NCBI GenBank assembly: GCA_031265595.1
Contig: JAISCM010000052.1
Coordinates: forward strand, 1-5,179
DNA length: 5,179 nt
Source of the DNA: Tannerellaceae bacterium
GTDB lineage: Bacteria > Bacteroidota > Bacteroidia > Bacteroidales > Tannerellaceae
Direction of reading: 5' to 3'
Numbering within the stretch: position 1 is the first letter of the stretch; each line of letters starts with the position of its first letter. The position numbers were made by a program, and so were the translations under genes. This document shows, one piece after another, positions 1 through 5,179 of the stretch. The notes under the pieces are model-generated. The model was given only the letters and a program-made list of their open reading frames with translations, was not told the DNA's origin and made no database searches.

Positions 1-287
1 TTAACCAGCTCCATAATACCGTCCAGCACCTCCGGCGTATAAACCTCCATTTGTTCAAGGGCCGTACCGGATATGGAAAGAGCCGCTTTAAACCTTCCTC
101 CGCTTTCTTTTATCATTTCAAGGAGAAGCCTGTTGGCCGGTATGTAGCAGCGTTCGGCTATCCGGCGGATGATCTCTTCATTCTGGAAATCGTCGTAATA
201 ATAATGATCGTTTCCAATATCAAAGAAACGGTATCTTTTCAGCCGGAACGGCTGATGTATCTGAAAATAGAAACATATCGTTTTCAT
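1..287 (-). CDS. Glycoside hydrolase family 57 (alpha-amylase type), N-terminal fragment
   Basis: This is the start of a GH57 enzyme, a cytoplasmic hydrolase or transglycosylase acting on alpha-1,4-glucans. 95 codons are visible and the gene continues beyond the left edge. The ATG at 287-285 opens MKTICFYFQIHQPFRL; the His-Gln-Pro at residues 11-13 at the end of the first beta strand is GH57 conserved region 1. The following segment, rich in Asp and Tyr (FFDIGNDHYYYDD, about residues 21-33), and the later AALSISGTALEQ are as I remember Bacteroidales GH57 proteins. There is no signal peptide, so it should be cytoplasmic. The start lies 20 bp after the stop of the upstream glycosyltransferase, so it is the third gene of the operon. 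The catalytic nucleophile (Glu) and acid (Asp) regions lie outside the window, so amylase versus branching or 4-alpha-glucanotransferase activity cannot be decided here. Full-length family members in this group are about 450-500 residues from memory. Confidence 0.88.
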   Translation of the reverse strand, partial: MKTICFYFQIHQPFRLKRYRFFDIGNDHYYYDDFQNEEIIRRIAERCYIPANRLLLEMIKESGGRFKAALSISGTALEQMEVYTPEVLDGIMELV

Positions 288-307
288 ACTGTTTAATATT
301 TATTATT

Positions 308-1570
308 TTATCGATTAATTAGCTGATCGTAAATGTGGCGTACCTTCTGCCCGGCATACTCCCATTTGATATTGTCTACTTCTTTCTTTCCTTCCTCCTG
401 CAGGAATTTATGCATGGCCGGATAGGTAATAATAGAATACATGGCATCGGCCATCGCTTCAATGTCCCAGTAATCTACTTTAACGGCATAATCCAGTATT
501 TCGGCGCAGCCCGATTGTTTGGAGATGATACTCGGCACGCCGCATTGCATAGCTTCCAGGGGCGAAATACCAAACGGTTCGGATACCGACGGCATTACAT
601 ACACATCGCTTGCCTTAAATACTTCGTATACCTGTTTCCCTTTCATAAAACCGGTGAAATGAAACCGGTCGGAGATATTACGCGAAGCAGCCAGCCGGAT
701 CATGTCGTTCATCTTGTCGCCGCTTCCGGCCATAACAAAACGGGCATGGGGCGCTTTAGATAATACCTTGGCGGCCGCTTCCACAAAGTATTCCGGCCCC
801 TTCTGCATCGTTATGCGTCCGAGGAATGTTATTATCTTGTCTTTAACGCCCCTCTTATCGGGTATCGCCAATATGTCCGGGCTTAACGGCTCTACGGCAT
901 TATGAACGGTGGTTACTTTAGACGGATCCTGGTGATATTTCTCAATCACCGTTTGCCGGGTAAGATTACTTACGGTTATGATATGGTCGGCATAATCCAT
1001 TCCGTTCTTTTCTATGCCATACACTTCCGGGTTTACTTTTCCCCGGCTCCGGTCGTAATCCGTAGCATGTACATGGATCACCAATGGTTTACCGCTTACC
1101 TTTTTAGAATGGATACCCGCCGGGTAAGTCAGCCAGTCGTGTGCATGGATGATGTCAAACTGTCCGGTCCGGGCAATGACGCCGGCTACGATCGAATAAT
1201 TATTAATTTCTTCCAACAGGTTATCCGGATAACGTCCTGAAAACTCTAAACATCCCAGATCATTCACATGCTGGTAACTGAAATCGGCATAGATATGATC
1301 GCGGTAATCATAGTATTTTTGCGGATCCATATAGCGCCCGATACGGCTTTTTACATAGTCCCAATACACATCGCGCCAAACGATCGGGACATTACATACG
1401 CCTACGATCTTTAGAAAACTCTGGTCTTCATCACCCCAGGGTTTGGGTATAACGAACGTTATATCCATATCCGGCTGCAAGGCCATTCCACGCGTCAACC
1501 CAAAACTGGCTGTACCTAATCCCCCCAATATATGCGGAGGAAACTCCCATCCATACATTAATGCTTTCAT
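308..1570 (-). CDS. GT4-type glycosyltransferase, glycogen-synthase-like
   Basis: A 420-residue GT-B retaining glycosyltransferase, probably transferring glucose from a nucleotide sugar to an alpha-glucan in the cytoplasm. Seen in the sequence: an N-terminal Rossmann half opening with MKALMYGWEFPPHILGGLG (the glycine loop that contacts the donor in glycogen-synthase-like enzymes); AHDWLT at about 143-148; the C-terminal half starting FLGRITMQKGPE at about 249-260, with Arg252 and Lys257 in the donor phosphate-binding positions; and the E-x7-E motif SEPFGISPLEA with Glu331 and Glu339. There is no signal peptide or membrane helix. The ATG at 1570 is preferred over a TTG two codons upstream (1576), because MKALMYGWEF is the usual start of this family. 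It sits 17 bp after the debranching-enzyme stop and 20 bp before the GH57 gene. The donor (UDP- or ADP-glucose) and the acceptor are not readable from sequence. Similar proteins are variously labelled glycogen synthase or GT4; the family call is firm, the substrate is inferred from the neighbours. Confidence 0.93.
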   Translation of the reverse strand: MKALMYGWEFPPHILGGLGTASFGLTRGMALQPDMDITFVIPKPWGDEDQSFLKIVGVCNVPIVWRDVYWDYVKSRIGRYMDPQKYYDYRDHIYADFSYQHVNDLGCLEFSGRYPDNLLEEINNYSIVAGVIARTGQFDIIHAHDWLTYPAGIHSKKVSGKPLVIHVHATDYDRSRGKVNPEVYGIEKNGMDYADHIITVSNLTRQTVIEKYHQDPSKVTTVHNAVEPLSPDILAIPDKRGVKDKIITFLGRITMQKGPEYFVEAAAKVLSKAPHARFVMAGSGDKMNDMIRLAASRNISDRFHFTGFMKGKQVYEVFKASDVYVMPSVSEPFGISPLEAMQCGVPSIISKQSGCAEILDYAVKVDYWDIEAMADAMYSIITYPAMHKFLQEEGKKEVDNIKWEYAGQKVRHIYDQLINR

Positions 1571-1587
1571 ACACAACGATGCTTTAA

Positions 1588-3522
1588 TTAATCGTCAAAC
1601 TTTTCCAACATTTTCGATATCCTCAGTATGCTGGCTACATTCATAGCAAAAGAAATGGCGCCGCGGCCTGTGAACGGAGGATTCCCGTCAAACAGTTCGG
1701 GGATTGTCCCGATACAATGCAGCTTCACCTCTTCTTCTATACTTACGAGCATTCTTCTTACAAAAGAGACGCCGCCCTTCCCGAATATCCGGAGGTACGA
1801 CTCCAGATAAGCGCCCAGCAACCAGGGCCACGCCGTTCCCTGATGATAAGACAAATCCCGCTCTGTCTGAGAACCTATATAATTGGGGCGGTAGCCTTCG
1901 CTCTTAGGGCTTAACGAACGTATCCCTTTAGGGGTGCGTAATTCTTTTGTTACCATATCCAATATAGGCCGTTGCGCTGATTTATCCAAAGGCGAATAGG
2001 GCAATGCGATGGCAAATATCATATTAGGCCGTACGCTCCAGTCTACTTTCGATCCGGTCACCGAATCGAATAAGTACTTATGGCCATTTACAAATACATC
2101 AGAAAATGACGCCTTACTCTTATCAATCAGTTCTTTTATAGTATCGAGAGGTATATCTTTATTCAAATCGTTTTTATAGAAGCAAAGCGCATTATACCAT
2201 AAGGCGTTAAACTCTACAATGTAACCGGAGCGGGGCACAACCGGCTTGCCGTTTACGGTAGAGTTCATCCAGGTAATTGCTTTATCTCTTCCTTCGGCAT
2301 AGATCAGGCCATTGTGCGTCACCCGCATGTCGGGATGTTTCTGGGCAAGGATATAATCTATTATCTCGGCTACGAAATCGCCATATAGCTCTTTACAGCG
2401 ATCCATCCCCTGGTCGATGCCATAAAGCTGGATGGTATTTATACACCATAAGAGAACATCCGGCTGGTCTATCTCTTTGATCACGGCGTCGGGGAGGCCG
2501 TCTCTCATAAAGTTCCGCAAGGCCGGTATGGCGGTTGCCAGTATCTTCTCGAAACGAACCGGGTCGTCTATCGAAAGCGTACATCCCGGCGTTGATATAA
2601 ACAAATCCCTTGCCCTTACTTTAAACCAGGGGTATCCGGCCAGCAGGTAAGCGTCGTTCTCGGTAGGGCGATAATAAAACTGTTGGGCGGAGTTCTTCAG
2701 GCAATTGATAAAGCTATTTCTCGGTATGCGTTTATATTTCTCTTCTTCATAGTCTTCAGACAGGTCGGCTGTTGATACTTGTGTATCCCCCGCGCTGAAA
2801 ATAATGCTTTCATCTTTTTCAATGGATAATTCAAAATAACCGGGAACAAACAGATCTTCCTGGTAAGGGAAGCCTCTCTCTTGTTCTTTCGGGTATTCCA
2901 GCCCCTTATACCAATAGGGTTCAAATACGAATTTAACTTCTTTGCTGAATTGCATGAACAGTTCGGGATAGCCTTGGTAGAGGCACATCTTTATGCCGTG
3001 GGGTACTTCCGTATACGATTGGTTGATCACGCCATTCTCGTATGTTAGATCGGTTACGCTTCTGAAAGCCAGGAAAGGGCGGAAACGAAGCGTGGTCTGC
3101 GAGTGAGCGTCTTCCAATGTATACTTTATCATGATCCGGTTATGAAACTGCGAGAATACCATCTCTTTCGAGAAAATAACCCCGCCCACCCGGTAAAGGG
3201 TTCTTGGTACTGTATCACAAGTATATTCGCGGATATACTTATGCCCTTTAGGGCTATAGTTATCCTCGCTATACTTATGCAATCCCAAATTAAATTCAGC
3301 TCCGTGCTGAATAACCGTTTCATCAAAAGAAGACAAAAACACATGGTTCTCATCATCAAGTCCGGGAACCGGCATCACAAGCAGTCCGTGATACTTCCGC
3401 GTATTACAGTCTACTACGGTGGTGCTATGATAGGCTCCTTTTCTGTTTGTACGGAGAACTTCGCGGCTTAGCGACTCCTGCAGGTTTATCATTATTGTCT
3501 TATCAAATTCAAGATAGCTCAT
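1588..3522 (-). CDS. Glycogen debranching enzyme-like protein (amylo-alpha-1,6-glucosidase, GH133 type)
   Basis: A 644-residue protein of the bacterial/archaeal glycogen debranching enzyme family, expected to hydrolyse alpha-1,6-linked glucose stubs of a glycogen-like polymer in the cytoplasm. The N-terminal GDE_N-type domain is marked by LRTNRKGAYHSTT and NTRKYHGLLV (about residues 23-50). The C-terminal (alpha/alpha)6 domain is marked by LLAGYPWF (293-300), TWMN (417-420), VEFNALWYNAL (436-446), YHQGTAWPWLLGAYLES (559-575) and ELFDGNPP (609-616). Length is normal for the prokaryotic family, which lacks the 4-alpha-glucanotransferase domain of eukaryotic enzymes. Several motif positions differ from classical members (WGRD reads RARD, TWMD reads TWMN, FDGD reads FDGN), so activity may be altered; see findings. 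Two in-frame ATGs exist, at 3528 and 3522; I chose 3522 (MSYLEFDK) because I remember homologs starting there. No Shine-Dalgarno is visible for either. It is the first gene of the operon, with a promoter at 3587-3618. Confidence 0.92.
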   Translation of the reverse strand: MSYLEFDKTIMINLQESLSREVLRTNRKGAYHSTTVVDCNTRKYHGLLVMPVPGLDDENHVFLSSFDETVIQHGAEFNLGLHKYSEDNYSPKGHKYIREYTCDTVPRTLYRVGGVIFSKEMVFSQFHNRIMIKYTLEDAHSQTTLRFRPFLAFRSVTDLTYENGVINQSYTEVPHGIKMCLYQGYPELFMQFSKEVKFVFEPYWYKGLEYPKEQERGFPYQEDLFVPGYFELSIEKDESIIFSAGDTQVSTADLSEDYEEEKYKRIPRNSFINCLKNSAQQFYYRPTENDAYLLAGYPWFKVRARDLFISTPGCTLSIDDPVRFEKILATAIPALRNFMRDGLPDAVIKEIDQPDVLLWCINTIQLYGIDQGMDRCKELYGDFVAEIIDYILAQKHPDMRVTHNGLIYAEGRDKAITWMNSTVNGKPVVPRSGYIVEFNALWYNALCFYKNDLNKDIPLDTIKELIDKSKASFSDVFVNGHKYLFDSVTGSKVDWSVRPNMIFAIALPYSPLDKSAQRPILDMVTKELRTPKGIRSLSPKSEGYRPNYIGSQTERDLSYHQGTAWPWLLGAYLESYLRIFGKGGVSFVRRMLVSIEEEVKLHCIGTIPELFDGNPPFTGRGAISFAMNVASILRISKMLEKFDD

Positions 3523-3586
3523 ATACATAAGTATTTAGGTTACAAACAGATTAATTCTCGATCGTTTTTTTCATGTTATCGAGTAT

Positions 3587-3618
3587 CAAATATATCATTT
3601 TATGATTTATAAAACAAA
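3587..3618 (-). promoter_or_regulatory. Promoter of the glucan operon (Bacteroidota type)
   Basis: Read on the minus strand, a TTTG box (3618-3615) is followed by 20 nt and then TATATTTG (3594-3587). This matches exactly the -33 TTTG and -7 TAnnTTTG consensus of the Bacteroidota primary sigma factor. Transcription would start near 3580, giving a leader of about 55-60 nt before the debranching-enzyme ATG. The flanking DNA is very AT-rich. The start site is inferred, not measured. Confidence 0.72.
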
Positions 3619-3654
3619 TTACCTGTAATTTTTTTTAAAATAATCCGGTAATTT
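3616..3654. promoter_or_regulatory. Inverted repeats over the -33 box, candidate operator
   Basis: AAATTAC (3616-3622) and GTAATTT (3625-3631) form a perfect 7-bp inverted repeat around a CT centre, covering the -33 TTTG of the operon promoter. A further half-site, GGTAATTT (3647-3654), is the exact reverse complement of AAATTACC at 3616-3623. The position suits a dimeric regulator of the glucan operon, acting as repressor at the -33 box or as activator using the upstream half-site. AT-rich DNA yields such repeats by chance, so confidence is modest. Confidence 0.35.
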
Positions 3655-3677
3655 GGGGAAAGAGACGTTATATGCAA

Positions 3678-3710
3678 AAAGAGAACGCCCTTACTCAGAG
3701 CGTTCTCTTT
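3678..3710 (-). terminator. Rho-independent terminator of the small membrane protein gene
   Basis: AAAGAGAACGC (3678-3688) pairs perfectly with GCGTTCTCTTT (3700-3710) around an 11-nt loop. On the minus strand the hairpin runs into a run of five T (3680-3676), the usual U-tract. It begins 28 bp after the stop codon of the 56-residue membrane protein gene and lies about 60 bp upstream of the glucan-operon promoter, so it insulates the two units. The plus-strand side also has a T/C-rich tail (TTTCCTTTCTTCT), but no plus-strand gene feeds into it. Confidence 0.85.
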
Positions 3711-3738
3711 CCTTTCTTCTGTATAAAAGGATAATTTA

Positions 3739-3909
3739 TTACTCGAACTTCTTATTAAGGAAAATATGCCCCAGATAACCGACGATGATCACTATTAAGC
3801 CCGTAAGAAGGGCTGCATTACTCAGGCTACCTGTGATAGTTGGCACTGCAAGTATGGCCACGCCAATAAGAAGTACGAAAACTCCCAAATATTTTAACAA
3901 CGTATTCAT
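3739..3909 (-). CDS. Small two-helix inner membrane protein, function unknown
   Basis: A 56-codon gene, ATG at 3909-3907 to TAA at 3741-3739. The product starts MNTLLKYLGVFVLLIGVAI and ends IFLNKKFE. Two hydrophobic stretches (about residues 7-23 and 34-51) are separated by a short polar turn with Thr, Ser and Asn (about 24-32), and the protein ends in a charged KKFE tail. Both ends are likely cytoplasmic if the two helices form a hairpin, with Lys6 at one end and Lys53-Lys54 at the other. It is a real gene by context: it fills the space between a strong terminator 28 bp downstream and a Bacteroidota-type promoter about 40 bp upstream, and it uses ordinary codons. From memory, short proteins of this look occur as hypotheticals in Bacteroides and relatives. 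I recognise no functional domain. A role in envelope stress or as a membrane-complex subunit would be guesswork. Confidence 0.8.
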   Translation of the reverse strand: MNTLLKYLGVFVLLIGVAILAVPTITGSLSNAALLTGLIVIIVGYLGHIFLNKKFE

Positions 3910-3948
3910 GGTTATAGATATTTATAATTATTTTTCTTTTTCTGCCCA

Positions 3949-3978
3949 CAAATAAAGCAATAATAACCCGATTGCAAA
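3949..3978 (-). promoter_or_regulatory. Putative promoter of the small membrane protein gene
   Basis: On the minus strand TTTG (3978-3975) is followed by 18 nt and TTTATTTG (3956-3949). This is one mismatch from TAnnTTTG, and the spacing is slightly short of the usual 19-21. Transcription would start near 3942, leaving an A/T-rich leader of about 33 nt with no Shine-Dalgarno before the ATG at 3909. Confidence 0.45.
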
Positions 3979-4021
3979 AATATTTTAGAATAAAAATAAT
4001 GAATCGATTGATTTTAGCTTT

Positions 4022-4029
4022 TATATTTG
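4022..4029 (+). promoter_or_regulatory. Putative -7 box of the acyltransferase gene
   Basis: TATATTTG matches TAnnTTTG exactly and lies 21 bp before the ATG at 4051, implying a short leader of about 15 nt. No clear TTTG is present at the expected -33 position (about 3998-4003), where the DNA is plain AT-rich. A perfect palindrome AATCGATT (4002-4009) is next to it. The call rests on the -7 box alone. Confidence 0.45.
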
Positions 4030-4050
4030 TAGAAATAATCGGAATTTGAA

Positions 4051-4788
4051 ATGGTACGAATCGTATATGTCGTTTATACATGGCTGGTCTTTGTTCCCGT
4101 CTTCGTGGTTTTAACGATCCTTACAGCGCTTATTACCTTCGCCGGCTGTTTGCTGGGGGGAGAAAAGGTCTTTGCTTATTATCCGGGAATGATCTGGTCT
4201 CGGCTGACCTGCTACCTGGCGCTTTGCCCTGTGAAGGTACGCGGGCGAAAGTATATTAACCGCAAACGGTCGTACGTATTCGCGGCCAATCACCAGGGAG
4301 CGTTTGATATATTCCTTATTTATGGCTTCCTGGGTGTCCCTATCAAGTGGGTGATGAAAGCCGGGCTGGGTAAAATACCTTTTGTGGGAGCGGCCTGTAG
4401 GGCTGCCGGCTTTATCTTTGTGGATAATTCTACCCGGAAGGCCGCCGCCGGCAGTATCATTGAGGCCGAGAAAGCATTAAAGAACGGGGCGTCTATCGCT
4501 ATCTTCCCGGAAGGCTCGCGCACCTACGACGGGAAAATGGCTAAATTCAAGAAAGGAGCTTTTCAGATGGCCTTCGATCAGCGTTTGCCCATTATCCCTA
4601 TTACGCTGAACGGCCCGTTCCATGTATTGCCGATCCATTCGCTAAACCTTAACCGCCATAAAATGGAGATGATCATCCACCCGCCTGTCTTAACAGACGG
4701 GATTGATGCATCGCATAATGGGCTGAAGGAGCTGGCGGGGCAGACGCATGAAATTGTATCCTCTGCCTTGTGGACAGCATATCAATGA
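4051..4788 (+). CDS. plsC: 1-acyl-sn-glycerol-3-phosphate acyltransferase (PlsC/LPLAT family)
   Basis: A 245-residue membrane-bound acyltransferase expected to add the second acyl chain to lysophosphatidic acid, giving phosphatidic acid for phospholipid synthesis at the inner membrane. Seen in the sequence: an N-terminal hydrophobic anchor (about residues 5-36); block I NHQGAFD, with catalytic His81 and Asp86 (H-x4-D); block II GFIFVDN (120-126); block III FPEGSRTYDGK (152-162); and block IV LPIIPITLNG (179-188). Length is typical of the family. Block II often carries Arg where this protein has Asn126, which may reflect the subfamily rather than lost activity. The ATG at 4051 directly precedes the membrane anchor, and no in-frame start further upstream is needed. 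It stands alone on the plus strand, divergent from the small membrane protein gene and ending 4 bp from the stop of the convergent outer membrane gene. Bacteroidales usually carry more than one LPLAT, so an ornithine-lipid or other acyl acceptor remains possible; the symbol is tentative. Confidence 0.9.
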   Translation: MVRIVYVVYTWLVFVPVFVVLTILTALITFAGCLLGGEKVFAYYPGMIWSRLTCYLALCPVKVRGRKYINRKRSYVFAANHQGAFDIFLIYGFLGVPIKWVMKAGLGKIPFVGAACRAAGFIFVDNSTRKAAAGSIIEAEKALKNGASIAIFPEGSRTYDGKMAKFKKGAFQMAFDQRLPIIPITLNGPFHVLPIHSLNLNRHKMEMIIHPPVLTDGIDASHNGLKELAGQTHEIVSSALWTAYQ

Positions 4789-4792
4789 TCCG

Positions 4793-5179
4793 TCAGAACG
4801 AAAGCAGCCCACTCTTGGATACAGCCAGGCCGAAACCGATACTTTTGGTGTAAACAGCGCCTCTGTCAGCAGCTAACGAACCGGTAAACTGCCAGCCGGA
4901 CAGCTTCGGATGCCGGTAGGATACTTCCAATAGTCCCGAAGTACTGTCTTTCCTCTTTAAGAAAGGATCATAATGCCTTCCCCAGCTTCTTATATCCGTC
5001 AGCAATATCCGGTAATCAATACAAGGCGTTATGGAGCCTTCCCATCCGATATGCCAGGCGCTTACCCGAGTGTTTTTAAAGCCCAGCGAGCCGTCGGTAT
5101 TATATTCGGGCGATGGTAATAAGGGCGATCCTAATCCGCGGTTGAAATACGATACGCCGGTGGTGTACTCGCCATTATT
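4793..5179 (-). CDS. Outer membrane beta-barrel protein, capsule assembly Wzi-like, C-terminal fragment
   Basis: The last 128 codons of a minus-strand gene whose frame is open to the right edge, so the start is outside the window. The visible protein shows alternating polar/aromatic beta strands typical of an outer membrane barrel: GWEGSITPC followed by IDYRILLTDIRSWG, SGLLEVSYRHPKL, GWQFTGSLAADRG and IGFGLAVSKSGLLSF. It ends on Phe, the usual last residue of barrel proteins recognised by the BAM machinery. NNGEYTTGVSYFNRGLGSPL near the start of the fragment and the DRG...GFGL ending resemble Bacteroidales proteins of the Wzi family (Caps_assemb_Wzi). In E. coli, Wzi anchors capsule polysaccharide at the cell surface; in Bacteroidales the role is inferred. 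The family call is from memory of the pattern; another outer membrane porin is the alternative. Its stop (TGA, 4795-4793) is 4 bp from the stop of the convergent acyltransferase gene. Confidence 0.65.
   Translation of the reverse strand, partial: NNGEYTTGVSYFNRGLGSPLLPSPEYNTDGSLGFKNTRVSAWHIGWEGSITPCIDYRILLTDIRSWGRHYDPFLKRKDSTSGLLEVSYRHPKLSGWQFTGSLAADRGAVYTKSIGFGLAVSKSGLLSF

Noticed and set aside
335..763. A 142-codon plus-strand open frame inside the glycosyltransferase gene.
   Set aside because: It is antisense to the conserved C-terminal donor-binding half, including the E-x7-E motif, and has no family resemblance.
1571..1576. TTG at 1576 as the glycosyltransferase start.
   Set aside because: It adds only two residues; the ATG at 1570 gives the usual N-terminus of the family and is the stronger start codon.
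3103..3471. A 122-codon plus-strand open frame inside the debranching enzyme gene.
   Set aside because: It is antisense to the conserved N-terminal domain of that gene, its product has no recognisable motif, and it has no promoter of its own.
3700..3720. The hairpin at 3678-3710 as a plus-strand terminator.
   Set aside because: No plus-strand gene lies upstream of it, and the uninterrupted T-run is on the minus-strand side.
3827..4081. An 84-codon minus-strand open frame spanning the region upstream of and overlapping the small membrane protein gene.
   Set aside because: It runs through both inferred promoters and the acyltransferase start, is rich in Ile, Lys and Arg as expected from AT-rich noncoding DNA, and overlaps the better-supported 56-residue gene in another frame.
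4793..5005. A complete 70-codon gene starting at a TTG at 5005.
   Set aside because: The frame is open without a stop to the window edge, and the upstream residues continue the same beta-barrel pattern, so this is the end of a larger gene.

Overview
The window looks like chromosomal DNA of a member of the Bacteroidales (Bacteroides/Parabacteroides type). This rests on three things. Protein motifs match Bacteroidota families. Promoters fit the Bacteroidota pattern (TTTG, about 19-20 nt, TAnnTTTG), with no sigma70-like boxes. Start codons are preceded by A/T-rich leaders with no Shine-Dalgarno sequence. I see no insertion sequence, phage gene, tRNA, rRNA or CRISPR array. Layout is compact and resembles ordinary core genome.

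The left two thirds (1-3522) is a minus-strand three-gene cluster, read right to left: a glycogen-debranching-enzyme-like protein (1588-3522), a GT4-type glycogen-synthase-like glycosyltransferase (308-1570), and the N-terminal 95 codons of a GH57 alpha-amylase-type enzyme that runs off the left edge (1-287). Gaps are 17 and 20 bp, so the three are almost certainly co-transcribed. A promoter with TTTG-N20-TATATTTG at 3587-3618 drives them. An AAATTAC/GTAATTT inverted repeat lies across its -33 box. The set has a chain-building enzyme and two chain-cleaving or remodelling enzymes, so it probably makes or turns over a cytoplasmic alpha-1,4/1,6-glucan. The debranching enzyme differs from classical family members at several active-site motif positions.

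The middle (3676-4050) holds a short minus-strand gene for a 56-residue two-helix membrane protein (3739-3909). It has its own putative promoter and a strong hairpin terminator at 3678-3710, which separates it from the glucan operon.

The right part carries, on the plus strand, a PlsC-type 1-acyl-glycerol-3-phosphate acyltransferase (4051-4788). This converges, with only 4 bp between stop codons, on the C-terminal 128 residues of a minus-strand outer-membrane beta-barrel protein resembling the Bacteroidales capsule-assembly Wzi family (4793-5179, entering from the right edge). The right half is thus envelope-related and the left half storage-polysaccharide-related. No direct functional link between them is visible.
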